Positions 56,801-64,000 of a stretch of 64,000 nucleotides of DNA are shown one piece after another. The DNA comes from Mycobacterium sp. 1164966.3 (lineage in GTDB: Bacteria > Actinomycetota > Actinomycetes > Mycobacteriales > Mycobacteriaceae): the NCBI RefSeq assembly GCF_001665395.1, contig NZ_LZSG01000037.1, positions 1 to 64,000 on the forward strand, written 5' to 3'. Made by a program: the position numbers and the translations under genes. Numbering within the stretch: position 1 is the stretch's first letter; the number at the start of each line of letters is the position of its first letter. Under the pieces are notes generated by a model. It saw nothing but the letters and a program-made list of their open reading frames with translations, had not been told where the DNA came from and made no database searches.

Positions 56801-58038
56801 GCCGCACTGCGCCGGATGGCTCCAACTTCCAACTTCAGCACTGGACACACGCTTTCGACTACGCCCTGGTCTGCGACGACGGCGACTGGCGGCGCGCCGG
56901 GATCCCGGTGCGCAGCGCGCAGTTTTCGCATCCGCTGCGCGCGGTCACCCCGCACAAGCGGGGCGGCAAGTTGGCACCGGCCGGCTCGCTGCTGCAGGTC
57001 GAGCCCATCGAATCGGTGCACGTCGGCGCACTCAAAGCCGCCGGCAACCCGATGGCCGGCGGCAGCGCTGACCGCGTCGACCCTGCCGTGGTGGCCCTGC
57101 GCCTGGTGGAGACCACCGGCGCCGGCGCCCGCGTCACCGTCGGCTCCCAGCTCGGCAAGGTGAAAGCCCTGCAGCTGGCCGACCTACTGGAAAGGTCGCA
57201 GCGACGCAAACGGGCGATCGACCTGCACGGCTATCAGGTCGCCACCGTGCTGGCCCGGATCGACATGCCTAAGGTGCTGGCCGGTACCAGCGAAGTCGCC
57301 CCGCAAGCCGAGGCGGCCCAGCCGCTCTTCGCGCGTTATTGGCTGCACAACCGCGGCCCGGCGCCGGTCGGCGGGTTGCCCGTCGTCGCTCATCTGCACC
57401 CGGCGTCGGTGACCGCCGAGCCGGGCGGGGAGGTGGTGTTGCGTCTCACCGCGGCCAGCGACAGCAGCGATTACACCCTGACCGGCGAGGTGGAGATCGT
57501 GTGCCCGGGTTGGTCGGTGACGCCCGCCCTGCTGCCGTTCACGTTGTGCGCCGGCGAGCACCTGGAGGCCGACGTTGTGCTGACGATTCCGGCCCAGACC
57601 GGGCCGGGACTGTATCCGGTCCGGGCTCAACTGCGCGTCACCGGCGACTACGTGCCGGCCGCTTGGTGTCAGGTGGTAGAGGACGTGTGCGTGGTGAGCG
57701 TGGGTGCTCCCGAACACCCCGAGCTGGTCTTCCTGGTCGACGGTCCGGCCGAGGTTGAGCTGAAGGCCGGCGAGTCGGGCCGGGTGGCCGTCACGGTCGG
57801 CAGCCATGCCAAGGGCGACCTGGCGCTGGAGGCACACCTGATCAGCCCCTGGGGCACTTGGGAGTGGATCGGCCCGGCGGCTGTCGGCGCCACGCTGCCG
57901 GCGGAGGGGACCGTCGAAGTGGGCTTCGACGTCGTCCCGCCGGCCTGGCTGGAGCCCGGCCAGTGGTGGGCCCTGGTGCGGGTCGGCTGCGCAGGCCGTC
58001 TGCTGTACTCGCCGGCGGTCAAGGTGACGGTGGCATGA
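53860..58038 (+). CDS. GH38 alpha-mannosidase, Rv0648-like
   Basis: 1392 residues, about 180 more than I recall for Rv0648. Active-site parts are present: SHFHYDPVWWNTQ (His102, Asp104, zinc ligands) and WQLDVFGHDPQ (Asp227, the likely nucleophile), then AYGAHHDAITGSESDQVYLD. The middle has the usual mannosidase beta domain (about 560-900), and the C-terminal 300 residues look like beta-sandwich repeats (NEW3/CARDB-like). No signal peptide is seen. GH38 enzymes trim mannose from glycans; here lipomannan turnover is possible. Confidence 0.88.
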   Translation: MQVVSAETTELFVGPPDAPLQLARVVVSGCTEPTPIRVDGDGLVGEAVAEAGDGAVEVPVTVKNPVVGQRRAARAHAGESSHTFEFTIAEPGWTMYMVSHFHYDPVWWNTQAGYTSQWHEDPPGRARQTNGFELVHAHLEMARREPEYKFVLAEVDYLKPYWDTRPEDRADLRRFLAEGRVEVMGGTYNEPNTNLTSPETTIRNLVHGIGFQREVLGADPATAWQLDVFGHDPQFPGMAADAGLTSSSWARGPHHQWGPAQGGDVDRMQFCSEFEWISPSGRGLLTHYMPAHYSAGWWMDSSTSLAEAEAATYALFDQLKRVALTRNVLLPVGTDYTPPNKWVTAIHRDWNARYTWPRFVCGLPREFFAAVRAELAERGQVPSPQTRDMNPIYTGKDVSYIDTKQANRAAENAVLDAERFAVFAGLLTGAEYPQAALAKAWVQLAYGAHHDAITGSESDQVYLDLLTGWRDAWELGSAARDNSLALLSGAVDVPDDTLLVWNPLTHQRTDVVTARLDAPLHSQVRVLDSDGEEVPVHVEHGGCSITWLARDVPSMGWRAYRLAPGHGSNGWEPVPGNEIANEHYRLAVDPTRGGAVSSLFHVSGHGGRELIADGKVGNELAVYEEYSSHPTQGEGPWHLLPKGPVVGSSESAAEVQAYHGPLGQRLVVHGRIGTLLRYTQTVTLWRDVARVDCRTTIDEFTGVDRLLRLRWPCPVPGAMPVSEVGDAVIGRGFALLHDGPHSVDTGRHLWTLDNPAYGWFGLSSAVRIRLAPDTMRAVSVAEVVSPSETTSGPLARDLMVALVRAGVTATCSGADKPRYGNLDVDSNLPDARIALGGPTRNAFTKAVLAEADPAYTAELQRQLAKTGRARMWVPAAKPLAAVWVPGADLRAPRALPVLVIDGRDDERLRAAIASLTDDLTDAEIAVSQQAPPEPEPFEARTVALLNRGVPSFAVDSDGTLHTALLRSCTGWPSGVWIDEPRRTAPDGSNFQLQHWTHAFDYALVCDDGDWRRAGIPVRSAQFSHPLRAVTPHKRGGKLAPAGSLLQVEPIESVHVGALKAAGNPMAGGSADRVDPAVVALRLVETTGAGARVTVGSQLGKVKALQLADLLERSQRRKRAIDLHGYQVATVLARIDMPKVLAGTSEVAPQAEAAQPLFARYWLHNRGPAPVGGLPVVAHLHPASVTAEPGGEVVLRLTAASDSSDYTLTGEVEIVCPGWSVTPALLPFTLCAGEHLEADVVLTIPAQTGPGLYPVRAQLRVTGDYVPAAWCQVVEDVCVVSVGAPEHPELVFLVDGPAEVELKAGESGRVAVTVGSHAKGDLALEAHLISPWGTWEWIGPAAVGATLPAEGTVEVGFDVVPPAWLEPGQWWALVRVGCAGRLLYSPAVKVTVA

Positions 58039-58649
58039 CGCGGCCCGTCGCGACCGTGGGCGGTGACCCGGTCTCCGTCGGCGAGGTCGACGAGCGGGAA
58101 GTGCGCCTACGCAACGGTGCTTACGCCGCCACGCTGCCGGCGAGCGGCACCAGCGAGGGCCGGCAGCTCCGGCGCTGGCTGACCCAACTGATCGTGACCG
58201 AGCGGGTGGTCGCCGTCGAGGCGGCCGCCCGTGGCGTGGCGGTGCACGGCGCCCCCACCGAGGCCGATCTGTTGCCCGACGCGACGGCCCGGCTGGAGAT
58301 CGGCAGCGTGGCCGCGGCGGTGTTGGCCGACCCGCTCGCGCGGGCGTTGTTCGCAGCCGTCACCGCGGACGTCGAGGTGTCCGACGACGACGTCGCCGAC
58401 TACCACGCTCGCAACCCGCTCCGGTTCGCCCCGTCGCGCCCGGTCCCGCACGGCTGGCGTGCGACCGCAGACGAGGAGCCGCCGCTGCAGGAGGTGCGTC
58501 CGGCGATCACCGAGCATCTGCGCGGCGCCGCGCGTCGGCGCGCCTTTCGGCGGTGGCTCGACGCCCGCCGCGCCGCACTGGTCCAGCTCGCCCCCGGCTA
58601 CGAGCATCCCGGTGACCCGCGTCAGCCCGACAACACCCACCGGCACTGA
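58035..58649 (+). CDS. Conserved protein, Rv0649-like
   Basis: 204 residues. It overlaps the mannosidase stop by ATGA and the next ATG by one base. The sequence begins TRPVATVGGDPVSVGEVDEREV and ends with EVRPAITEHLRGAARRRAFRRWLDARRAAL, which resembles a SurA/PPIC-type helical domain with its peptidyl-prolyl isomerase part missing. In M. tuberculosis the gene was named fabD2, but no transacylase motif is present. I treat it as unassigned. Confidence 0.65.
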   Translation: MTRPVATVGGDPVSVGEVDEREVRLRNGAYAATLPASGTSEGRQLRRWLTQLIVTERVVAVEAAARGVAVHGAPTEADLLPDATARLEIGSVAAAVLADPLARALFAAVTADVEVSDDDVADYHARNPLRFAPSRPVPHGWRATADEEPPLQEVRPAITEHLRGAARRRAFRRWLDARRAALVQLAPGYEHPGDPRQPDNTHRH

Positions 58650-59563
58650 TGCCCATCCTCTGCCTGGACATCGGCGGCACCAAGATCGCCGCCGGACTGG
58701 CCGAGCCCAGCGGTGTGCTGGGCTACACCGCTACCGTCCCGACGCCGGTGTACGACGGCGCCGATGCGGTCTGGGCCGCCGTCGCCGCGATGGTCACGCA
58801 AGCGTTGGACGCGGCCGGGGGCGCGGTGAGTGCCGTCGGTATCGCCTCGGCCGGACCCGTCGACCTGGACAGCGGAACCGTCAGCCCGATCAACATTGGC
58901 TGCTGGCACGGTTTTCCGCTGCGCGAACAGGTGGCGGCCCTGGTCCCCGGTGTCCCGGTGCGGCTCGGCGGCGACGGCGTGTGCATGGCGCTCGGCGAGC
59001 ACTGGCTCGGTGCCGGCCGGCGGGCGCGATTCCTGCTGGGCATGGTGGTGTCCACCGGGGTGGGCGGCGGGTTGGTGCTCGACGGCGCCCCGTACGACGG
59101 CCGCACTGGTAACGCCGGCCACGTGGGCCATGTGGTGGTCGAACCCGATGGCCGGCGGTGCACATGCGGTGGCCGGGGCTGTGTCGAGACCGTCGCTTCC
59201 GGACCGTCGGTGGCGCGCTGGGCCAGGGACCACGGCTGGTCTGCGCCGCCGGGCGCGGGCGCCAAGGAGCTGGCCGAGGCCGCGGCGAGCGGAGATACGT
59301 TGGCGCTGGCGGCTTTTCGCCGGGCCGGCACCGCGCTGGCGGCGATGATCGCGTCGGTGGCGGCGGTGTGCGACCTGGACCTCGTTGTCATCGGTGGGGG
59401 AGTGGCCAAGTCCGGCGACCTGCTCTTCGGCCCTTTGCGTGCGTCGTTGTCCGACTACGCCGGGCTGAGCTTTGTGGCCGGGGTCCGAGTGCTGCCGGCC
59501 GAACTGGGTAGCGAGGCCGGGCTGGTCGGCGCCGCCCGGCTCGCCAGCATTGCGCGAGTGTGA
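58649..59563 (+). CDS. ROK-family sugar kinase
   Basis: 304 residues. The phosphate-binding DIGGTKIAAGL is at residues 6-16, GVVSTGVGGGLV and the ROK zinc signature CTCGGRGCVE (about 170-179) come later, and GHVGHVVVEPDG precedes it, so it is a complete ROK kinase, possibly a glucokinase or mannokinase. No HTH is present, so it is not a regulator. It shares one base with the upstream gene and ends inside the hairpin at 59555-59610. Confidence 0.88.
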   Translation: MPILCLDIGGTKIAAGLAEPSGVLGYTATVPTPVYDGADAVWAAVAAMVTQALDAAGGAVSAVGIASAGPVDLDSGTVSPINIGCWHGFPLREQVAALVPGVPVRLGGDGVCMALGEHWLGAGRRARFLLGMVVSTGVGGGLVLDGAPYDGRTGNAGHVGHVVVEPDGRRCTCGGRGCVETVASGPSVARWARDHGWSAPPGAGAKELAEAAASGDTLALAAFRRAGTALAAMIASVAAVCDLDLVVIGGGVAKSGDLLFGPLRASLSDYAGLSFVAGVRVLPAELGSEAGLVGAARLASIARV

Positions 59564-59610
59564 ATCCCGCGACGCGACACGCCGCGAGGGCGTCGCCGAG
59601 TTCACACTCG
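59555..59610. terminator. Two-tier hairpin at the end of the ROK gene (repeat family copy 2)
   Basis: Perfect outer arms CGAGTGTGAA (59555-59564) and TTCACACTCG (59601-59610), with inner arms GCGACGC (59569-59575) and GCGTCGC (59590-59596). The stop codon is inside the first arm. There is no T-run, but a structure this strong could halt transcription before the rplJ promoter. Confidence 0.6.
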
Positions 59611-59629
59611 GCGACCGTTCGGGCCCGTT

Positions 59630-59659
59630 TTGGCTGATGGCAAGCGGCCGCGCTATTGT
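59630..59659 (+). promoter_or_regulatory. Promoter of rplJ-rplL
   Basis: TTGGCT at 59630-59635, an 18-base spacer and TATTGT at 59654-59659 form a reasonable sigma-A type promoter. Transcription would start near 59666, giving a leader of about 210 bases before rplJ, which agrees with a regulatory leader. Confidence 0.55.
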
Positions 59660-59689
59660 GGTTGCCGATCCACCGAAGACCGTCGGTCA

Positions 59690-59874
59690 CCGAGAAATCG
59701 GTTGAAGGTCCGGGAACATCCCGGCGGCCCACGCAGGAGGACGAGGCAGTAACGCCGGCGTGCGCCGGCGTATCCAACGCCCCGGCCACTTCTGCGCCGG
59801 GGCGTACGTCATTCCCGGCCGGGCACACCTTCGGTGGTCGACAGACAACAGGAAGTCCACCGTAGGAGGCACGC
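59690..59874 (+). promoter_or_regulatory. Structured rplJ leader (probable L10-L12 autoregulation site)
   Basis: The leader holds AGGAGGACGAGG and two very strong hairpins: ACGCCGGCG/CGCCGGCGT (59752-59771) and ACGCCCCGGC/GCCGGGGCGT (59777-59786 and 59796-59805). L10 commonly represses its own mRNA through such leaders, usually with a kink-turn near the start. The exact L10 site cannot be fixed by eye. TAGGAGGC just before the ATG at 59875 is the ribosome site. Confidence 0.55.
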
Positions 59875-60462
59875 ATGGCCAGGGCTGACAAAGCCACCGC
59901 CGTCGCGGAAATCGCAGAGCAGTTCAAGGCCTCGAGCGCCAGCCTGATCACCGAATACCGCGGTCTGACGGTGGCGAACCTGGCTGAGCTGCGCAGGTCG
60001 CTGGGCGAGTCGGCTACTTACGCCGTCGCCAAGAACACGCTGATCAAGCGGGCGGCCTCGGAAGCCGGTATCGAAGGCCTCGACGAGCTGTTCGCCGGCC
60101 CGACGGCCATCGCGTTCGTCACCGGCGAAGCGGTCGATGCGGCCAAGGCCATCAAGACCTTCGCCAAGGAGCACAAGGCGCTGGTCATCAAGGGCGGCTA
60201 CATGGACGGCCACCCGCTGACCGTCGCGGAAGTCGAGCGCATCGCCGATCTGGAGTCCCGCGAGGTGCTGCTGGCCAAGCTGGCCGGGGCGATGAAGGGC
60301 AACCTCGCCAAGGCGGCCGGCCTGTTCAATGCACCGGCATCGCAGATGGCCCGGTTGCTGGCCGCCCTGCAAGAAAAGAAGCCCGCCGATGCTCCGGCCC
60401 CCGCGGCCGCCGCCGAGGCACCCGCTGAAACTCCGGCCCCCGAATCAGCTGCAGCGGAATAA
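59875..60462 (+). CDS. rplJ: Ribosomal protein L10
   Basis: 195 residues. The N-terminal pattern [38 protein letters not shown] and [14 protein letters not shown] identify L10. The C-terminal helix that binds L7/L12 dimers is [40 protein letters not shown] 30-residue alanine- and proline-rich tail makes it somewhat longer than usual. The gene leads directly to rplL. Confidence 0.97.
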   Translation: MARADKATAVAEIAEQFKASSASLITEYRGLTVANLAELRRSLGESATYAVAKNTLIKRAASEAGIEGLDELFAGPTAIAFVTGEAVDAAKAIKTFAKEHKALVIKGGYMDGHPLTVAEVERIADLESREVLLAKLAGAMKGNLAKAAGLFNAPASQMARLLAALQEKKPADAPAPAAAAEAPAETPAPESAAAE

Positions 60463-60503
60463 CCCACCTACCCCAAACCCCAGAATCAGGAAGGACCCAC
60501 ATC

Positions 60504-60896
60504 ATGGCAAAGCTCTCCAGCGACGAACTGCTCGACGCGTTCAAGGAAATGACCTTGTTGGAGCTGTCGGACTTCGTCAAGAAGTTCGAGGAGACCTTCG
60601 AGGTCACCGCGGCCGCACCGGTCGCTGTCGCCGCCGCGGGCGCGGCCCCGGCGGGCGGCGCTGCCGAGGCTGCCGAGGAGCAGTCCGAGTTCGACGTGAT
60701 CCTCGAGGCCGCCGGCGACAAGAAGATCGGCGTCATCAAGGTGGTCCGGGAGATCGTCTCCGGCCTGGGCCTCAAGGAGGCCAAGGACCTGGTCGACAGC
60801 GCGCCCAAGCCGCTTTTGGAGAAGGTCGCCAAGGAAGCCGCCGACGAGGCCAAGGCCAAGCTCGAGGCGGCCGGCGCCAGCGTCACCGTCAAGTAG
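60504..60896 (+). CDS. rplL: Ribosomal protein L7/L12
   Basis: 130 residues, equal to the mycobacterial length. The N-terminal dimer domain ([30 protein letters not shown]), an alanine-rich hinge and the C-terminal GTPase-factor-binding domain ([33 protein letters not shown]) are all plain. The Shine-Dalgarno AGGAAGGA lies before the ATG. It is followed by a long hairpin at 60910-60955. Confidence 0.97.
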   Translation: MAKLSSDELLDAFKEMTLLELSDFVKKFEETFEVTAAAPVAVAAAGAAPAGGAAEAAEEQSEFDVILEAAGDKKIGVIKVVREIVSGLGLKEAKDLVDSAPKPLLEKVAKEAADEAKAKLEAAGASVTVK

Positions 60897-60909
60897 TTCC
60901 TGCTCGGCC

Positions 60910-60955
60910 CTCGCCCTCGCCGAGCGTCACTCCTGCGTGACACTCGGCGGGCGAG
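60910..60955. terminator. Long hairpin between rplL and the tetR gene
   Basis: CTCGCC-CT-CGCCGAGCGTCAC (60910-60930) pairs with GTGACACTCGGCGGGCGAG (60937-60955) around a six-base loop, with one GU pair and two bulged bases. Both flanking genes end here, so it can serve as a bidirectional terminator. It shares the GAGTGT core with the other two hairpins. Confidence 0.75.
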
Positions 60956-60962
60956 CGGTGGC

Positions 60963-61643
60963 TCAACCAGCCACCGCCGACAGCGCGGACTGTCGCACCC
61001 GGTCGGGCGAATCTCCCAGCGCCACCAGCAGATTCATCGTCATCGAGCCGAGCACCGGTCCGACGGCAGCGCCGTCGTCGCCGTAGTACCCGGCCAGTTC
61101 CAGCATCACGAACCCGTGTATCAACGCCCAGAACTGGGCAGCCGTGGCGACTACGCCGGCGGGCTCGACACTGATCCGGCCCGCGGTCATCGCCCTGTGC
61201 ACCACCCGCACCACGTGCGCGAAGCTCGGGTGATGCTGTTCGACCTCCTCGACCGACAGTGTCAGGACATTGCGCACGGGCGCGTTGATGCCGTGCGCGC
61301 TGGTGCTGCCGAACATCAGGCGATACATATGCGGCCGTTCGGTGGCGTAGCGCCGGTATGCGGTGCCGATGGTCAGCAGGTCGGCGACCGGGTCCGCGGT
61401 CTGCGGCATGGTCAGGGCGGCGTCGAACTGCCGCAGACCCTCCTCGGCGACCTCGGCGATCAGCTCACGCATGCCGCCGAAATGCGTGTACACCGCCATC
61501 GTCGAAGTTCCGGCGGCGCTGGCCACCTTGCGGGTCTGCAGCGCATCGGGTCCGTGGTCGTTCAGCAGGCCGACGGCCGCGTGCAGCATGTCGTCACGGA
61601 CACTGCGAACGCTGGCTTGGCTCTCCGAAGTCATCCTTGCCAT
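60963..61643 (-). CDS. TetR-family regulator, Rv0653c-like
   Basis: 226 residues. The TetR HTH is at about residues 12-60 (MLHAAVGLLNDHGPDALQTRKVASAAGTSTMAVYTHFGGMRELIAEV). The rest is a helical ligand-binding domain with a variable pocket. It is divergent from the carotenoid oxygenase gene, with a palindrome in the shared 71-base space, so it is probably the repressor of that gene and of itself. A second ATG three codons inside (61634) is possible. Confidence 0.85.
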   Translation of the reverse strand: MARMTSESQASVRSVRDDMLHAAVGLLNDHGPDALQTRKVASAAGTSTMAVYTHFGGMRELIAEVAEEGLRQFDAALTMPQTADPVADLLTIGTAYRRYATERPHMYRLMFGSTSAHGINAPVRNVLTLSVEEVEQHHPSFAHVVRVVHRAMTAGRISVEPAGVVATAAQFWALIHGFVMLELAGYYGDDGAAVGPVLGSMTMNLLVALGDSPDRVRQSALSAVAG

Positions 61644-61669
61644 CTTCTCATCGCCGGCGTACGGTCGCT

Positions 61670-61693
61670 ATAACGCCGTAATAACAATGTTAT
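61670..61693. promoter_or_regulatory. Probable TetR operator between tetR and the carotenoid oxygenase gene
   Basis: ATAACAATGTTAT (61681-61693) is a perfect inverted repeat with a one-base centre, and a further ATAAC half-site lies at 61670-61674. It sits 21 bases before the oxygenase ATG and 37 bases from the regulator's ATG, where bound TetR could stop both. Confidence 0.55.
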
Positions 61694-61714
61694 GGGATCG
61701 CAGAGGAGCCCGAG

Positions 61715-63220
61715 ATGACGTCCGTACAAACCGCCGAATCCCGGAACCGGTATCTCGAAGGCTTCCTCGCGCCGGTGACCGCCGAAGTGACCGCCACCGA
61801 CCTGCCGGTGACCGGCCACATCCCCGAACACCTCGACGGGCGCTATCTGCGCAACGGCCCAAATCCCGTCGCGGAAGTCGACCCGGCCATCTACCACTGG
61901 TTCACCGGTGACGGCATGGTGCACGGCGTCGCGCTCAAGGACGGCAAGGCCTGCTGGTACCGCAACCGCTGGGTGCGCAGCCCGGTAGTGCGCGCCGCGC
62001 TTGGCGAGCCACCCGCCGCCGTCGGCAACCCGCGCGCCGGAATGCAGTCGCTGGGCGCCAACACCAGCGTGCTCAGCCACGCCGGTCGCACGCTGGCGCT
62101 CGTCGAAGGGGGCGTCGCCAATTACGAACTCACCGATGAACTCGACACCGTCGGCCCCTGCGATTTCGACGGCACCCTGACCGGCGGCTATACCGCGCAC
62201 CCGCACCGTGACCCGCGCACCGGCGAGCTGCACGCGGTGTCCTACTCGTTCGCCCGCGGCCGGACCGTGCAGTACTCGGTGATCGACACCAACGGCCGGG
62301 CCCGGCGCACCGTCGACATCGCGGTGTCGGGATCGCCGATGATGCACGACTTCTCGCTGACCGACAAGTACGTGGTGCTCTACGACCTGCCGGTGACCTT
62401 CGACCCGATGCAGGTGTTGCCGACGACCATGCCGCGCTGGCTGCAACTGCCCGCCAGGCTGGTGCTGCAGTCGGTGATCGGGCGGGTCCGGATACCTGGG
62501 CCCATCACCGCGCTGGCCAACCGCGACGAGCGTCCCTCCAACCGGCTGCCGTACGCCTGGAACCCGAAGTATCCGGCCCGCATCGGCGTCATGCCCCGCG
62601 AAGGGTCCAACCGCGACGTGCGCTGGTTCGACATCGAACCCTGCTACGTGTACCACCCGCTCAACGCCTACACGGAGATGCGGGACGGCTCAGAGATCCT
62701 GGTCCTGGACGTGGTGCGGTACTCCCGGATGTTCGACCGCGACCGGCGCGGCCCCTTTGAGAGCGCGCCCCTGCTGGACCGCTGGACCGTCAACCTGGCG
62801 ACCGGCGCGGTCACCACCGAACGCCGTGACGACCGGGCACAGGAGTTCCCCCGGATCAACGAGACCTTGCTTGGCGGTCGGCACCGGTTCGGCTACACCG
62901 TGGGGGTCCAGGGCACGTTCGACGACTCGAGCAGCGACCGCCCGATGGAGACCGCGCTGTACAAGCACGACTACGCGACCGGATCGAGTTCGATCGCCCC
63001 GCTGGACCCGGACCTGTGGATCGGTGAGATGTCGTTCCTCCCGAATCCCGGTGAGCATGCCGAAGACGACGGCATCCTCATGGGCTACGGCTACCACCGC
63101 GGTCGCGACGAGGGCCAGCTACTGCTGCTCGACGCCCAGACGCTGGAGCCGGTTGCCACTGTTCATTTGCCGCAACGGGTCCCGGGAGGCTTCCACGGCA
63201 ACTGGGCGCCCACCGCTTGA
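61715..63220 (+). CDS. Carotenoid cleavage dioxygenase, Rv0654-like
   Basis: 501 residues, the same length as Rv0654. The iron-binding His residues of the RPE65/CCD propeller can be placed in AHPHRDPRTGELH, MMHDFSLTDKYVV, YVYHPLNAY and GGFHGNWAP. The start LRNGPNPVAEVDPAIYHWFTGDGMVHGV is typical. It cleaves carotenoids or apocarotenoids with oxygen; Rv0654 has been shown to cut several carotenoids. The likely inducer acts through the divergent TetR. Confidence 0.92.
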   Translation: MTSVQTAESRNRYLEGFLAPVTAEVTATDLPVTGHIPEHLDGRYLRNGPNPVAEVDPAIYHWFTGDGMVHGVALKDGKACWYRNRWVRSPVVRAALGEPPAAVGNPRAGMQSLGANTSVLSHAGRTLALVEGGVANYELTDELDTVGPCDFDGTLTGGYTAHPHRDPRTGELHAVSYSFARGRTVQYSVIDTNGRARRTVDIAVSGSPMMHDFSLTDKYVVLYDLPVTFDPMQVLPTTMPRWLQLPARLVLQSVIGRVRIPGPITALANRDERPSNRLPYAWNPKYPARIGVMPREGSNRDVRWFDIEPCYVYHPLNAYTEMRDGSEILVLDVVRYSRMFDRDRRGPFESAPLLDRWTVNLATGAVTTERRDDRAQEFPRINETLLGGRHRFGYTVGVQGTFDDSSSDRPMETALYKHDYATGSSSIAPLDPDLWIGEMSFLPNPGEHAEDDGILMGYGYHRGRDEGQLLLLDAQTLEPVATVHLPQRVPGGFHGNWAPTA

Positions 63221-63350
63221 CGCGCACCGGCCAGCGGTAACGGTGATAATGGATCCGCCGAACGATCTGGTAAGACGGTTATCTGCCAAATATGAACTGC
63301 AACCCTGATATGTGGCCGCGGCGGTAAGCTACAGTGACTCAAGCCACACA

Positions 63351-64000
63351 ATGGGGCGGGTGGGGCCACGCGCGTCGACGGAAGGATTCCCCATGGGCGT
63401 CAGCATCGAGGTCAACAACCTAACGAAGTCGTTCGGTTCCTCGAGGATTTGGGAAGACGTTACGCTTACCATCCCCGCCGGGGAGGTCAGTGTTTTGCTG
63501 GGGCCGTCGGGTACCGGCAAGTCGGTCTTCTTGAAGTCGTTGATCGGTCTGCTGCGACCGGAACGCGGCTCGATCATCATCGACGGCACCGACATCATCG
63601 AGTGCTCGGCCAAGGAACTCTACGAGATCCGAACCCTGTTCGGTGTGCTGTTCCAGGACGGCGCGCTGTTCGGCTCGATGAACCTCTACGACAACACCGC
63701 GTTCCCCTTGCGTGAGCACACCAAGAAGAAGGAAAGCGAGATCCGTGACATCGTCATGGAGAAGCTGCAGCTGGTGGGCCTCGGTGGGGACGAGAAGAAG
63801 TTCCCCGGCGAGATCTCCGGCGGTATGCGCAAGCGTGCCGGCCTGGCGCGGGCCCTGGTGCTGGACCCGCAGATCATCCTCTGCGACGAGCCGGACTCCG
63901 GTTTGGACCCGGTCCGTACCGCCTACCTGAGCCAGCTGATCATGGACATCAACGCTCAGATCGACGCGACCATCCTGATCGTGACGCACAACATCAACAT
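63351..64000 (+). CDS. mkl: MceG/Mkl, ATPase for Mce importers (3' end outside window)
   Basis: The first 216 codons are present. The ATG at 63351 is preferred because the 14 codons before the next ATG (63393) include PRASTEGFP, which matches the start of M. tuberculosis Mkl. Walker A is GPSGTGKSV (about 49-57), the signature ISGGMRKRAGLARAL, Walker B IILCDEPDSGLDP. MceG energises every Mce importer in the cell, so it is the ATPase for the mce2 genes at the other end of this window. The right edge cuts at THNINI, after the switch His. Confidence 0.95.
   Translation, partial: MGRVGPRASTEGFPMGVSIEVNNLTKSFGSSRIWEDVTLTIPAGEVSVLLGPSGTGKSVFLKSLIGLLRPERGSIIIDGTDIIECSAKELYEIRTLFGVLFQDGALFGSMNLYDNTAFPLREHTKKKESEIRDIVMEKLQLVGLGGDEKKFPGEISGGMRKRAGLARALVLDPQIILCDEPDSGLDPVRTAYLSQLIMDINAQIDATILIVTHNIN

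Noticed and set aside
58035..58649. Malonyl-CoA:ACP transacylase (the historic fabD2 label)
   Set aside because: The protein is too short and lacks the GxSxG and His motifs of a transacylase.

Overview
The window is high-GC DNA from a slow-growing Mycobacterium close to the M. tuberculosis / M. kansasii / M. marinum group. The evidence is gene content and order: a mce2 operon, recC-recB-recD, hadABC, four mycolic acid methyltransferases and mkl appear in almost the same order as Rv0585c-Rv0594 and Rv0625c-Rv0655 of M. tuberculosis. Rv names and lengths quoted in the entries are from memory and were not searched.

Layout. Bases 1-3395 hold a truncated integral membrane gene (Rv0585c-like), a small membrane protein and two tandem TIGR00027-type SAM methyltransferases. 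Bases 3475-13887 hold a tight mce2R-yrbE2A-yrbE2B-mce2ABCDEF operon with a GntR/FadR-type palindrome upstream. Bases 13888-18314 form an accessory island: a nucleotidyltransferase toxin / HTH antitoxin pair, an endonuclease/exonuclease/phosphatase-fold protein with an unassigned C-terminal domain, a non-coding stretch with a decayed ORF, and a recombinase-like gene. Bases 18315-31318 hold a FIST sensor gene, a VTT membrane protein with a large SEC-C protein, and recD, recB and recC. Bases 31405-35444 hold an inserted set on the plus strand: nitroreductase, methyltransferase, cyanase and two tandem patatins.

Bases 35496-43088 are the conserved core: echA3, an Rv0633c-like gene, a glyoxalase II-like hydrolase, an orphan antitoxin, tRNA-Thr and tRNA-Met, rpmG, hadABC, tRNA-Trp, secE, nusG, rplK and rplA. 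A MIRU-like tandem repeat precedes secE, and an L1-binding mRNA hairpin lies between rplK and rplA. Bases 43120-45065 hold an ECF42-type sigma factor and its DGPF/YCII partner, inserted before the mycolate genes. Bases 45355-49249 are mmaA4, mmaA3, mmaA2 and mmaA1. Bases 49322-59563 hold two LipG-like hydrolases around a UbiB-type kinase, two DinB-fold proteins, a 1392-residue GH38 alpha-mannosidase, an Rv0649-like protein and a ROK kinase. Bases 59564-64000 hold the rplJ-rplL operon with a structured leader, a TetR regulator divergent from a carotenoid oxygenase, and the first part of mkl (mceG).

How the genes fit together. The YrbE permeases and Mce proteins form one lipid importer, and Mkl is the ATPase shared by Mce importers. 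HadABC completes the FAS-II dehydration step that lengthens meromycolate, and MmaA1-4 then decorate those chains. RecBCD is complete. The parts that depart from the M. tuberculosis order are the 13.9-18.3 kb island, the 31.4-35.4 kb set, the sigma/DGPF pair, the extra hydrolase and the DinB pair.
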